Source: Reinekea marinisedimentorum
GTDB lineage: Bacteria > Pseudomonadota > Gammaproteobacteria > Pseudomonadales > Natronospirillaceae
Length of the DNA stretch: 64,000 bases
Direction of reading: 5' to 3'
Assembly (NCBI RefSeq): GCF_004341165.1
Contig: NZ_SLZR01000010.1
Location: 62,001-126,000, forward strand
In this document: piece by piece, positions 1-8,133 of the stretch
Numbering within the stretch: the first letter of the stretch is position 1
How the letters are laid out: every line of letters starts with the position of its first letter
Program-made: the position numbers and the translations under genes
The notes under the pieces: model-generated
Told to the model about the DNA's origin: nothing
What the model saw: the letters and a program-made list of their open reading frames with translations, nothing else
The model's database searches: none

Positions 1-1991
1 TCCGCAGTAACAATATTGAACCGAATGCGCGTCACTGCATGGCGTCGGCGGTGGCCGGGTTCATCCGCACCTTTGGCATGGATGAACCGATGGGCTGTTA
101 CGATGATATTGAGCATGCCGATGCCTTCGTGCTGTGGGGGTCTAACATGGCCGAAATGCACCCCATTCTGTGGACGCGCCTGACCGACCGGCGTTTGTCC
201 TTTCCGCATGTCCAGGTGGCGGTACTCTCAACCTATGAACACCGCAGCTTTGACCTGGCTGATATCCCGATGGTGTTTAAGCCGCAGACCGACCTGTACA
301 TCGTCAACGCGATTGCCAATTACATTATTCAGAACAAAAGGGTAAATCTCGATTTTGTCGCCAAACACGTTAACTTCCGCAAGGGCGCCGAAGACATCGG
401 TTATGGCCTGCGCCCGGAACACCCACTCGAGCAAAAGGCGAAAAACGCCGATAAAGCCGGTGCTTCAGAGGCGATTGATTTTGACGCCTGCGCCGAGTAT
501 CTGAAGCCCTATACGCTGGAAAAGGCGGCACAGGAATCCGGCGTGTCGGTCGCCTCACTGACCCGCCTGGCCGAGCTCTACGCTGACCCGAATAAAAAGG
601 TAATGTCGCTGTGGACCATGGGCGTGAATCAACACACCCGCGGTGTTTGGATGAATAACCTGATCTATAACCTGCACCTGCTGACCGGCAAGATTGCCGA
701 GCCGGGCAACAGCCCGTTTTCGCTCACCGGCCAGCCATCGGCCTGCGGTACTGCGCGTGAAGTGGGTACCTTTGCTCATCGCCTGCCTGCTGACCTGGTG
801 GTTGCCAACCCGGAGCACCGCAAGTACGCGGAAAAAATCTGGCACTTGCCCGAGGGCATCATTCCTGGCCAGGTTGGCTTCCATGCGGCACTGCAAAACC
901 GCAAGCTGAAGGATGGCGATCTCAACTGCTATTGGGTTCAGGTGAACAATAATATGCAGGCCGCGGCCAACATGAATGAAGAAACCTACCCAGGCTACCG
1001 CAATCCGGACAACTTCATTGTTGTATCCGATGCCTACCCAACCGTCACCTGCGAGGCGGCAGACCTGATTTTACCAACCGCCATGTGGGTGGAAAAAGAA
1101 GGTGCCTACGGTAACGCGGAACGACGTACCCAGTTCTGGCATCAGCTGACCGAAGCACCGGGCGAGGCCATGTCGGATTTGTGGCAGGTGATGGAGTTCT
1201 CTAAGCGCTTTACCACCGAAGACGTCTGGCCGGCTGACATTCTGGATGCCAATCCGGGCTACAAGGGAAAATCCCTGTTCGAGGTTCTATTCGCCAATGG
1301 GGTGGTGAATAAATTTGGTTTGGACGAGATTGAAGCCGGCTACGGCAATCACGAATCAGAAGATTTTGGTTTCTATGTGCAGAAAGGGTTGTTCGAAGAA
1401 TATGCCTCCTTTGGTCGTGGCCATGCGCACGATCTGGCACCTTTTGATACCTACCATGAAACCCGTGGACTGCGCTGGCCGGTGGTCAACGGTGTGGAAA
1501 CCCAATGGCGCTATCGCGAAGGCTACGACCCTTATGTTGAGGCCGGCAAGGGTGTGCAGTTCTATGGCAAGCCGGATGGACGCGCGATTATTTTTGCGTT
1601 GCCATACGAACCACCGGCGGAAAGCCCGGATGAAGAGTACAACCTGTGGTTGTCAACCGGCCGTGTGCTTGAACACTGGCATTCCGGTTCAATGACCCAG
1701 CGCGTGCCTGAGCTGTATAAGGCGGTGCCCGATGCCCTTTGCTACATGCATCCGGACGATGCCCGTGAGCGCGGTATGCGCCGAGGCGATGAAGTGAAGG
1801 TGGTGTCCCGTCGCGGTGAAATCCGCATCCGGGTGGAAACCCGAGGCCGTAATAAGCCGCCAAAAGGGCTGGTGTTTGTGCCCTGGTTTGATGCCAGCCA
1901 GTTGATCAATAAGTGTACGCTGGATGCCATCGATCCGATTTCGAAGCAAACGGATTACAAAAAATGCGCTGTTAAAGTCGTTAAGGTGTGA
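1..1991 (+). CDS. napA: Periplasmic nitrate reductase catalytic subunit NapA (5' partial)
   Basis: Mo-bisMGD enzyme that reduces nitrate to nitrite in the periplasm, taking electrons from NapB. The open frame runs to the left edge of the window (first full codon at base 3), so the ATG at 39 is internal. The codons before it read [12 protein letters not shown], and the Cys at 36-38 sits where this family has the molybdenum-ligating Cys/SeCys. About 170-180 N-terminal residues (TAT signal and 4Fe-4S domain) lie outside the window. Family-typical blocks seen are [47 protein letters not shown] and [16 protein letters not shown], plus the C-terminal cofactor-binding end [20 protein letters not shown]. 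napB follows after 10 nt. Identification is secure. Confidence 0.97.
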   Translation, partial: RSNNIEPNARHCMASAVAGFIRTFGMDEPMGCYDDIEHADAFVLWGSNMAEMHPILWTRLTDRRLSFPHVQVAVLSTYEHRSFDLADIPMVFKPQTDLYIVNAIANYIIQNKRVNLDFVAKHVNFRKGAEDIGYGLRPEHPLEQKAKNADKAGASEAIDFDACAEYLKPYTLEKAAQESGVSVASLTRLAELYADPNKKVMSLWTMGVNQHTRGVWMNNLIYNLHLLTGKIAEPGNSPFSLTGQPSACGTAREVGTFAHRLPADLVVANPEHRKYAEKIWHLPEGIIPGQVGFHAALQNRKLKDGDLNCYWVQVNNNMQAAANMNEETYPGYRNPDNFIVVSDAYPTVTCEAADLILPTAMWVEKEGAYGNAERRTQFWHQLTEAPGEAMSDLWQVMEFSKRFTTEDVWPADILDANPGYKGKSLFEVLFANGVVNKFGLDEIEAGYGNHESEDFGFYVQKGLFEEYASFGRGHAHDLAPFDTYHETRGLRWPVVNGVETQWRYREGYDPYVEAGKGVQFYGKPDGRAIIFALPYEPPAESPDEEYNLWLSTGRVLEHWHSGSMTQRVPELYKAVPDALCYMHPDDARERGMRRGDEVKVVSRRGEIRIRVETRGRNKPPKGLVFVPWFDASQLINKCTLDAIDPISKQTDYKKCAVKVVKV

Positions 1992-2001
1992 GGAGTAGAT
2001 C

Positions 2002-2454
2002 ATGAAAAAACTAATAATGCTGATCGGTTTCATCACGCTGATGACAGCGTCTTTTGCAGAAAACCAGATTGCCACACTGCGCGGCGAGACCGTTTTAACC
2101 GACGAGCCAGTTGCGCCACTGATGATGCCGGAAGTGAACGACGACCGGCGCTTATCGCGTGATTACCCGATGGCTGCGCCAACCATACCGCATAAAACCG
2201 ATGGCTACCGCATCGACCTGAACTCTAATAAGTGCCTGTTTTGCCATAACCGGCAGCAGGTTAGCGCCAGTCAGGCGCCGATGATATCGGTGACGCACTT
2301 TATGAATAGCGACGGTAACTTCCTGGCCGATGTTTCGCCGAACAGGTACTTCTGTAACCAGTGTCATGTTTCGCAGCAGGCAGTGGATGTGCTGATCGAA
2401 AACGAATTTATCAGCATGGATGAGTTGCTTAAACGCGCTCACGAAAGCCATTAA
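2002..2454 (+). CDS. napB: Periplasmic dihaem cytochrome c subunit NapB
   Basis: Small electron-transfer subunit of periplasmic nitrate reductase, 150 aa. Residues 1-19 form a Sec signal peptide ending near SFAE. Two CxxCH haem c motifs are visible, at residues 78-82 (CLFCH) and 118-122 (CNQCH), as expected for NapB. It lies 10 nt after napA, with a GAGGAG Shine-Dalgarno (SD) sequence before its ATG, and is followed by napC. It passes electrons from NapC to NapA. Confidence 0.95.
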   Translation: MKKLIMLIGFITLMTASFAENQIATLRGETVLTDEPVAPLMMPEVNDDRRLSRDYPMAAPTIPHKTDGYRIDLNSNKCLFCHNRQQVSASQAPMISVTHFMNSDGNFLADVSPNRYFCNQCHVSQQAVDVLIENEFISMDELLKRAHESH

Positions 2455-2464
2455 GGAGCCGTAT

Positions 2465-3067
2465 ATGTTGACTCGTTTGAAAGCAATGCTCCGGCGCTGG
2501 TGGCGGGTGTTTTCCAAACCGTCGGTGCATTTGTCTCTGGGCTTTTTAACGCTCGGGGGCTTTTTGGCCGGGGTGATTTTCTGGGGTGGTTTCAACACCG
2601 CGATGGAATATGCCAACACCGAAGAGTTCTGTATCGGTTGCCATGAAATGCGCGAAAACGTTTATGTGGAGCTGCAGGAAACTGTGCACTTCTCTAACCC
2701 GTCGGGCGTACGCGCAACCTGTTCTGATTGCCATGTACCGCATGAATGGAGCTATAAGATTGCCCGTAAGATGCAGGCATCGAAAGAAGTCTGGGGCAAG
2801 GTTTTCGGCACCATCGATACTCCGGAGAAATTTGAAGCCAAGCGGCGGGAGCTGGCTGAGCACGAATGGGCGCGGCTGAAAGCCAATGATTCACTGGAGT
2901 GCCGGAACTGCCATGACTTCAGTTCCATGGACTTTACCCGCCAGAGTGAACGTGCAGCCTTACAGCACAGTACGGCGCTGGCCAGCGGTGACAAAACCTG
3001 TATCGATTGTCACAAGGGGATTGCCCACCACCTGCCGGATATGAGTGGCGTTCCGGGCTGGGACTGA
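2465..3067 (+). CDS. napC: Tetrahaem membrane cytochrome NapC (quinol dehydrogenase)
   Basis: NapC/NirT-family membrane-anchored tetrahaem cytochrome that oxidises quinol and feeds NapB/NapA. 200 aa with one N-terminal transmembrane helix (about residues 22-44), then four CxxCH motifs at C56, C86, C146 and C179. I chose the ATG at 2465, preceded by AAGGAG, rather than the in-frame start at 2420 that would overlap napB by 35 nt. It is the last gene of the operon: a strong terminator follows. The visible order A-B-C agrees with napDABC-type operons; no napGH lies downstream. Confidence 0.95.
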   Translation: MLTRLKAMLRRWWRVFSKPSVHLSLGFLTLGGFLAGVIFWGGFNTAMEYANTEEFCIGCHEMRENVYVELQETVHFSNPSGVRATCSDCHVPHEWSYKIARKMQASKEVWGKVFGTIDTPEKFEAKRRELAEHEWARLKANDSLECRNCHDFSSMDFTRQSERAALQHSTALASGDKTCIDCHKGIAHHLPDMSGVPGWD

Positions 3068-3102
3068 TGGCCCGGTTGTTTACCTCAAACCTTTTATGAA
3101 TG

Positions 3103-3125
3103 ACTCGGCGCTGCCGGGTTTTTTT
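3103..3125 (+). terminator. Rho-independent terminator of the nap operon
   Basis: A seven-pair stem, ACTCGGC/GCCGGGT (one G-T pair) with a GCT loop, is followed directly by seven T, 35 nt after the napC stop. Confidence 0.85.
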
Positions 3126-3206
3126 GTGTTCGGGTTCTCACTATTCGTTTTTCGACTGTTGTTTGGTTATTATCCGGACTACGTTCATTTTAAGACATGC
3201 ACCCCT

Positions 3207-3641
3207 ATGCCGATATTATGCCGTACCGCCACCGAGCAGGATTTAGATGATATCAACGCGCTGTATCAAAGCGATTGGCACGCCATTTCGAAATTCAGTA
3301 AACGACAGGAGCTGATCTTCAAACGGTTGGTCAGCGAGCGCCTGACCGAGCTGCTGGTGGTCGAAAAAGACAAGTTCGTCGTTGCCTGTTGCCACTACAT
3401 GACCATGCCGACACTGGCTCACGGCGGGCGCAGCATGGCGATGCTGGGTCATTTTGCGGTTGATCCGATCAACCGGCAGCAGGGGCATGCGAAGCGGCTG
3501 TTGAGCTTTGCGATTGATTTTGCGCGTAAACAGGGCTGTTATCAGGTTCTGATTCAGGTTGATAAACTGCAGCACTGGCAAAAGCAGCTACTGCAGTCGT
3601 ATGGCTTTTGTGAAAATACCGGTTCGCTGGTTCTGCAATAA
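3207..3641 (+). CDS. GNAT-family N-acetyltransferase
   Basis: 144 aa. Predicted acetyl-CoA-dependent acyltransferase with unknown substrate. The acetyl-CoA-binding motif A region reads GHFAVDPINRQQGHAKRLL (R/QxxGxA type), and the late segment QLLQSYGF fits the end of the GNAT fold. The frame is open back to 3045, but those codons cover the nap terminator and make an unlikely Phe-rich stretch, so the ATG at 3207 (MPILCRTATEQD) is preferred. The SDR gene begins 12 nt after its stop, so the two may be cotranscribed. Confidence 0.8.
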   Translation: MPILCRTATEQDLDDINALYQSDWHAISKFSKRQELIFKRLVSERLTELLVVEKDKFVVACCHYMTMPTLAHGGRSMAMLGHFAVDPINRQQGHAKRLLSFAIDFARKQGCYQVLIQVDKLQHWQKQLLQSYGFCENTGSLVLQ

Positions 3642-3653
3642 AGGAGAATACTG

Positions 3654-4367
3654 ATGTCTAAACTGTGCATTCTGATAGGGGGCTCCAAAGGGTTGGGTTT
3701 GGCGCTCTACAACCACTATCAGCAAAACGGTTTTACCGTTGAGGAGTTTTCGCGCTCCGGTTCCGGGCCACACCATCACAGTGTTGACCTGAGCCGGCGC
3801 GAGTCGATCGATGTCATCGATGCCCGAATGCAGCAGCTGGCGGCACAGGGCTTTCAGGAGATTCATCTGCTGATTAATGCCGGAAGCCTGGGGCCGATTG
3901 GCCCGCTGCACATGAGTGAACCGAAAGACTGGTGGCACAGCATCGATATCAATTTTACCTTGCCGATTACGATTCTGGGGCGTTTCCAGACCGTGTTCCG
4001 CGCAGTCGATGCACGCAAGGTAGCGGCCTTCGTTTCATCCGGCGCGGCCAGCCATCCGTTTCATGGCTGGAGCCTGTACTGCGCCAATAAGGCCGGTGTC
4101 GAGCAGTTTGTCAGGACGATGGCCGTTGAACAGAGCGTTGAAGCGTTGCCGATACTTTGTGCCAATCTGGATCCGGGTGTGATGGATACCGGAATGCAGT
4201 CTGAGATCCGCTCCGCGACACCGGAGCAGTTCAGTCTGGTCGAGCAATTTGTGCAGCGCCATGATGCAGGTGGTTTGGCTGCGCCGGAAGCGGTTGCAGA
4301 AAACACCTTCAATGCTTTGATTGCTGATTTTGAAAATGGAGCCAGTCTTCGTGTCGCCGGCTATTGA
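3654..4367 (+). CDS. Short-chain dehydrogenase/reductase (SDR)
   Basis: 237 aa NAD(P)-dependent oxidoreductase of the classical SDR family; substrate unknown. It has the N-terminal dinucleotide motif GGSKGLG (a variant of TGxxxGxG), an INAG-like segment (LLINAGSLGP) and the catalytic YxxxK as YCANK. The context resembles the sepiapterin reductase/CsgA-like subgroup of short SDRs. AGGAG lies 9 nt before the ATG. The next gene starts inside its 3' end, suggesting translational coupling. Confidence 0.85.
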   Translation: MSKLCILIGGSKGLGLALYNHYQQNGFTVEEFSRSGSGPHHHSVDLSRRESIDVIDARMQQLAAQGFQEIHLLINAGSLGPIGPLHMSEPKDWWHSIDINFTLPITILGRFQTVFRAVDARKVAAFVSSGAASHPFHGWSLYCANKAGVEQFVRTMAVEQSVEALPILCANLDPGVMDTGMQSEIRSATPEQFSLVEQFVQRHDAGGLAAPEAVAENTFNALIADFENGASLRVAGY

Positions 4368-4800
4368 GCAGCAGATCGAGATTTCCAGCGATAAAATTCA
4401 GCTGGATATTACCTTGATTCATCAGTTTCTCAGCAACAGCTATTGGGCAAAAGGCATTGATCTGGCCAGGGTAGAGAAATCCATTGAAAACTCCCTGTGC
4501 GTGGGTGTCTATCTAGGCAAACAACAAATCGGCTTTGCCCGGCTGATCACCGATTACACGACCTTTGGTTATCTGGCTGATGTCTTTGTATTGCCGGAAT
4601 ATCGCGGCCGGGGTGTTGCCAAACAAATGATCGATTGGCTGCTTAACCAGCCTGAAGTGCAGCAGTTAAGGCGTATTGTTCTGGCTACCCAGGATGCGCA
4701 TGCGTTGTATCGGCCTTTTGGTTTTTCTGCCTTGGGCGATGACGATGTGAAAAAGTTTATGCAGCTGCGGCCAACGAATGGGGCCGTTAACCGCGGTTGA
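4336..4800 (+). CDS. GNAT-family N-acetyltransferase
   Basis: 154 aa from the ATG at 4336; the frame also allows TTG at 4321 or GTG at 4351. The GNAT core is clear: FVLPEYRGRGVAKQMIDWLL holds the R/QxxGxG/A acetyl-CoA motif, and ALYRPFGF is the usual C-terminal element. It overlaps the preceding SDR gene by 32 nt, so the two are probably translated together. The target substrate cannot be read from the sequence. It is followed by the MITE-like element at 4833. Confidence 0.8.
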   Translation: MEPVFVSPAIEQQIEISSDKIQLDITLIHQFLSNSYWAKGIDLARVEKSIENSLCVGVYLGKQQIGFARLITDYTTFGYLADVFVLPEYRGRGVAKQMIDWLLNQPEVQQLRRIVLATQDAHALYRPFGFSALGDDDVKKFMQLRPTNGAVNRG

Positions 4801-4820
4801 TGCTGGATGAGCCGCGAATG

Positions 4821-4848
4821 GCGCATGGCCCACTAGTGGGCCATGCGC
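4821..4848. repeat. 28-bp perfect palindrome at the left end of the MITE-like element
   Basis: Positions 4821-4848 are self-complementary over all 28 nt, centred on CACTAGTG. The left half outside the element (GCGCATGGCCCA) is a third copy of the element's terminal repeat, which suggests a neighbouring truncated copy or a nested insertion. There is no T-tract, so it is not a standard terminator. Confidence 0.7.
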
Positions 4849-4996
4849 AAAGTTAGGTAACGGTTCGCTTCGCAGTTCAGCGAATATCTTCGTTGAAAAA
4901 CCTTGAAATAGCGCCACTATTCCTGTGTTTTTTCGCCTTGATCTTCACTGAACTACTATGCTCCTTAGTGACCGAACTGTGCGCATAGCCCACTAG
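4833..4996. mobile_element. MITE-like inverted-repeat element, 164 bp
   Basis: The two ends are 24-nt inverted repeats, 4833-4856 and 4973-4996, matching at 21 of 24 positions and both ending in CTAG. The interior is itself an imperfect palindrome centred near 4912: GTTCAGCGAA at about 4876 mirrors GTTCAGTGAA read from the other strand at about 4955, and CTTGAAATAG mirrors GAATAG. It has no coding capacity. This architecture is that of a non-autonomous miniature inverted-repeat (ERIC-like) element. The stop codon of the neighbouring minus-strand membrane protein gene lies inside its right end. Other genomic copies cannot be checked here. Confidence 0.6.
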
Positions 4997-5484
4997 GACG
5001 CTCGGCTGGTACGGTGTAAAAAAAGCAAATAAGACAACAAATAGACAGAGCCCCAAATGAGCCCGGGCAGTATCGATTGAAAAATATTTGGCGTGCCGAT
5101 AAACCAGTGAAGCCCGGCTGGCACCGTTGCACTGATGACAAAGCAGCAGCCAAATGCGCCGGCGAGGGCAGTCACCGTTTTACCGAGCCGCCTGTAAAGG
5201 CTGGCGGCAATTAGGGTTAAGGTCAGGGTGGCGGCAAAGGCGAAGCTGCCCTGTGCTGCAAAGGCTTTGGTGGCTGCGGTCATACCGAAGTCATGATTAG
5301 ACCAGGCTGCCCACGAGCCATACGCCAGCAAGGCTGCCAACGCAGCCAGCAGGCTTTGCACCCTGGCAGATTGCCAGAAACTATTGAAATGACTGAAGCG
5401 GTTTGTGTACACGGTAGGGCCGGCCTGAAGCGAGTTGTTGTCAGTCAGACCGGTCCGGTCGGTTTTAGTTCGCCTCTTCGCCAA
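4993..5484 (-). CDS. Hypothetical multi-pass membrane protein
   Basis: Up to 163 aa, with about four hydrophobic segments: around residues 43-60, 78-95, 103-122 and 130-152. I do not recognise a family. The longest frame begins at TTG 5484, overlapping ychJ by 20 nt; a GTG at 5412 gives a 139-aa version and is also plausible, since neither has a strong SD sequence. Its stop codon (CTA at 4993-4995 on the + strand) falls inside the terminal repeat of the adjacent MITE-like element, so the C-terminus ...HRTSRAS may be a product of that insertion. It is the last gene of the DUF3549-ychJ operon. Confidence 0.6.
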   Translation of the reverse strand: MAKRRTKTDRTGLTDNNSLQAGPTVYTNRFSHFNSFWQSARVQSLLAALAALLAYGSWAAWSNHDFGMTAATKAFAAQGSFAFAATLTLTLIAASLYRRLGKTVTALAGAFGCCFVISATVPAGLHWFIGTPNIFQSILPGLIWGSVYLLSYLLFLHRTSRAS

Positions 5485-5845
5485 AGTAGACCCAGCGGTT
5501 TTTTACCTTCTTAAATACCGAGCATTCGGTAAAGCTTTTGGTTTCATCGCCTTCCTGATAACTGACTTCAAATTCCACGGTTGCCTTTTTCAGACCGCTT
5601 TTAGCGGCCAGTACATTCAGGTTGAGCCAGGTGACGGCCTGCAACTCTTCCATGCTCATGGGCGGGCAGGTTTTTGGGTGCCAGGTTTTTATCAGGTAAT
5701 TTCTTTTATGTTTGGCAAAGGCGGTGTAGCGACTTCGCATCAGATGTTCCGGATCTTGCGGGTAAACACCGCCTTCAATGTAGCGGCCACAGCAGTCCAG
5801 ATAGTTGGCTTGTTTGCCACAGGGGCAGAGGTCTTTCTCGTTCAT
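5465..5845 (-). CDS. ychJ: YchJ family protein (UPF0225, SEC-C motif)
   Basis: 126 aa. The N-terminus carries a zinc-binding SEC-C motif (CPCGKQANYLDCCGRYI), followed by the conserved LMRSRYTAFAKH..YLIKTWHP block that defines YchJ. Family function is not established; SEC-C domains bind zinc and resemble the SecA C-terminus. Its ATG directly abuts the TAA of the upstream DUF3549 gene (TAAATG), so translation is likely coupled. Length matches the family norm closely, apart from the second SEC-C motif found in some members, which is absent here. Confidence 0.88.
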   Translation of the reverse strand: MNEKDLCPCGKQANYLDCCGRYIEGGVYPQDPEHLMRSRYTAFAKHKRNYLIKTWHPKTCPPMSMEELQAVTWLNLNVLAAKSGLKKATVEFEVSYQEGDETKSFTECSVFKKVKNRWVYFGEEAN

Positions 5846-6856
5846 TTATTTTCTCGCGGATTGGATAAGCCGGCTAAGTGCATTGGCCAGGGTTTCATTC
5901 AGGGCATCAGATGAGAAGATCTTCATCACAATACCCTCCATTCCCTGCTGCATAGCCAGGTTGGTGATGACTCGGTTGAAGCCGGTTTCATCGGTATGAA
6001 TGCTGAGCTCGGTCATGAGCTGACCAGCAAGGTTCAGGTTGCTGAACAGCGCCGGGTAATTGGTGAAGATGATCAGCAGGGTTTCCAGGTCAAGCTTGCC
6101 GGTATCTATCAGGTTAAGGATAAAGCCTTCCACCTGTTCCGGTTCGGCCGTTTGGCTGGTGGCCCGCAGCGCAGACTGAATCGTATGGGCAGTGTCTCTT
6201 CTCTGCGCACTGGTAATAGCGGCGCGGGTAATCGCCGGGCTGGTTTCAACGTGCTGTAGTTGACCGGCCAGGGCAATGAACGGCTCGTCACCGACTACAG
6301 ACAGAGCTCTGCTAAACTCCTGCTCGTGGGTATGCAGGCAGCGCTCGGCTAAGTCGGCCAAGCCCTGAATGCCCAGGGTTTTCCAGTCTGTCTGCTCATT
6401 CTGCAGCAGATAGAATTCGGCGGCCGGTTCAAAATAAGGGCTGGCAGGCAGTGAAAGCAATTGCGTAGCCTTCGCGTGCAGGGCGGCCATCTTGCTGGAA
6501 TCCGGCTGAAACTGATACGGGTGGTCGGTCAGCAGGCGGCGGCGTTCGTTGTCGTCGTTGGTTTGCAGTGCTGTGTAGAGCCGGCGTACCAGGTCGCTGT
6601 GCACGGCTGGCACCAGGCAGCCCTGTTCATCCAATGGCAGCTTCAGAAACCACAGGTTGTTTTGTTCCGGATGTTCAGCATCCCAGATGAAGGTGGCAAC
6701 CCAGGCAAAGCCTAAATACGGATAAGGGTATTTACTGCCATTGTCCAGAAGCGCTAAGGTGCTGCGCGGTAGCTGCTTCAGATGAGTGCCGAGATCAAAG
6801 AGCTGATAGTTTGCTCCGGTGACGTCTAAGAATCCTGACAAGCTGGGTGCGTTCAT
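5846..6856 (-). CDS. DUF3549 family protein
   Basis: 336 aa soluble protein starting at ATG 6856 (an in-frame TTG lies just before it). The N-terminal block LFDLGTHLKQLPRSTL and the following PYPYLGFAWVATFIW are what I recognise as the gammaproteobacterial DUF3549 family. No catalytic motif is apparent, and the C-terminal two thirds look helical. First gene of a minus-strand operon with ychJ; it diverges from yqcC across about 126 nt. Function unknown. Confidence 0.8.
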   Translation of the reverse strand: MNAPSLSGFLDVTGANYQLFDLGTHLKQLPRSTLALLDNGSKYPYPYLGFAWVATFIWDAEHPEQNNLWFLKLPLDEQGCLVPAVHSDLVRRLYTALQTNDDNERRRLLTDHPYQFQPDSSKMAALHAKATQLLSLPASPYFEPAAEFYLLQNEQTDWKTLGIQGLADLAERCLHTHEQEFSRALSVVGDEPFIALAGQLQHVETSPAITRAAITSAQRRDTAHTIQSALRATSQTAEPEQVEGFILNLIDTGKLDLETLLIIFTNYPALFSNLNLAGQLMTELSIHTDETGFNRVITNLAMQQGMEGIVMKIFSSDALNETLANALSRLIQSARK

Positions 6857-6982
6857 CAATCTTGCTCTGTTTGAATACTGAACCCGCCATTATGCCAGTC
6901 TGTCAGCGGGAGGAAAGTTCTTGTCCGTTGTCTGTAGCGTGCCAGCTGTAAAAAGGTGATCAACGAAGAGGAGTAAAGCCGG

Positions 6983-7294
6983 GTGAGTGGTACGGTTAAA
7001 GAGTTGCTGATAAAGCTTGAGCAGGAAATGAAGCAGCAGGGTTGCTGGCAGCAGGTGCCGCCGGCAGCGGAAAAGCTGAACAGCGTTGAGCCCTTCAGCG
7101 TAGATACCTTAACCTGCACCGAGTGGCTGCAATGGGTCTATGTTGCCCGCTTACATGCCATTATCGAGGCCGGTGGTTGCTTGCCCTCTGGCGCGCAGGT
7201 CTACCCCTATGCAGAAGAGGCGCTGAAAAGTGAAGGCTTTGAAGCTGACCGCTTGTTGGCATTAATTAAGCGGCTGGATGACTGCCTGGCATAA
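6983..7294 (+). CDS. yqcC: YqcC family protein (DUF446)
   Basis: 103 aa, GTG start with GAGGAG 9 nt upstream. The sequence LIKLEQEMKQQGCW, then EPFSVDTLTCTEWLQWVYV, and ALKSEG near the end match the YqcC/DUF446 family, a small helical protein often found beside truC in enterics. Biochemical role unknown. It converges on sodB, sharing a bidirectional terminator. Confidence 0.85.
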   Translation: MSGTVKELLIKLEQEMKQQGCWQQVPPAAEKLNSVEPFSVDTLTCTEWLQWVYVARLHAIIEAGGCLPSGAQVYPYAEEALKSEGFEADRLLALIKRLDDCLA

Positions 7295-7295
7295 A

Positions 7296-7317
7296 AAAAG
7301 CGGCTAATGCCGCTTTT
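7296..7317. terminator. Bidirectional terminator between yqcC and sodB
   Basis: Nine-pair stem AAAAGCGGC/GCCGCTTTT around a TAAT loop, with an A-run before and a T-run after, so it can serve both convergent genes. Confidence 0.85.
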
Positions 7318-7338
7318 CTACAATAACGCAATCGCCAT

Positions 7339-7920
7339 TTAGGCTGCGAAGTTTTCTGCTGCAAACTCCCAGTTTGCCAGTGCCCAGAATGCTTCCAGGT
7401 ACTTAGGACGCAGGTTGCGGAAATCGATGTAGTAAGCATGTTCCCACAGGTCAACGGTGATCAGCGGTGTAACGCCTTCGGTGATTGGTGTTGCTGCGTT
7501 GCTGGTGTTTACGATATCCAGGCTGCCATCAGCGGTTTTTACCAGCCAGGTCCAGCTGGAACCGAAGTTATTGACTGCTTTATCGTTGAATGCAGCCTGG
7601 AAGGCCTCGAAGGAACCCCATTTTGCAACAATCGCTTCAGCCAGTGCGCCAGTAGGTTCGCCACCGCCGTTCGGGCTCAGGCTGTTCCAGTAGAAGGTGT
7701 GGTTCCAGATTTGTGCCGCATTGTTGAAAATGCCGCCTTCAGAAGTTTTGATAATTTCTTCTAAGCTTTTGCCTTCAAACTCAGTACCCGGAACAAGGCC
7801 ATTCAGCTTAGTCACATAGGTCGCGTGGTGCTTGCCATAGTGATACTCCAGTGTTTCAGCTGAAATGTGTGGTTCCAGTGCATTTTGAGCGTAAGGTAGT
7901 GCCGGTAGTTCAAAAGCCAT
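7339..7920 (-). CDS. sodB: Iron superoxide dismutase
   Basis: 193 aa cytoplasmic Fe-type superoxide dismutase converting superoxide to hydrogen peroxide and oxygen. Start chosen at ATG 7920, preceded by AGGGAGAG; upstream in-frame codons to 7962 lack conservation. Metal ligands are visible in [17 protein letters not shown] and the signature [13 protein letters not shown]. The [16 protein letters not shown] context and the short length favour the FeSOD class over MnSOD. Monocistronic, closed by the shared terminator at 7296-7317. Confidence 0.95.
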   Translation of the reverse strand: MAFELPALPYAQNALEPHISAETLEYHYGKHHATYVTKLNGLVPGTEFEGKSLEEIIKTSEGGIFNNAAQIWNHTFYWNSLSPNGGGEPTGALAEAIVAKWGSFEAFQAAFNDKAVNNFGSSWTWLVKTADGSLDIVNTSNAATPITEGVTPLITVDLWEHAYYIDFRNLRPKYLEAFWALANWEFAAENFAA

Positions 7921-8133
7921 TGATACTCTCCCTTTGGATTGTTTTATGAATAGCATTGCCAAGAAACATCATTAGGTTAGTTGATGTATGTTTCAAGAGC
8001 CTGTTTTAATCGAACTATATTAAATTATCTGAGTTGAACTGTGTTTTGCTGTCAAATAATCTGTTTGATAATGGTAAAGTTTACCAGCTGTTCTAGGTTA
8101 AATGATTGTACTACTGCTAATTAAGGAACCACT

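Noticed and set aside
3045-3206. Extended N-terminus for the first acetyltransferase
   Set aside because: The extra codons run through the nap terminator and encode a Phe-rich stretch absent from the family; ATG 3207 fits the GNAT start.
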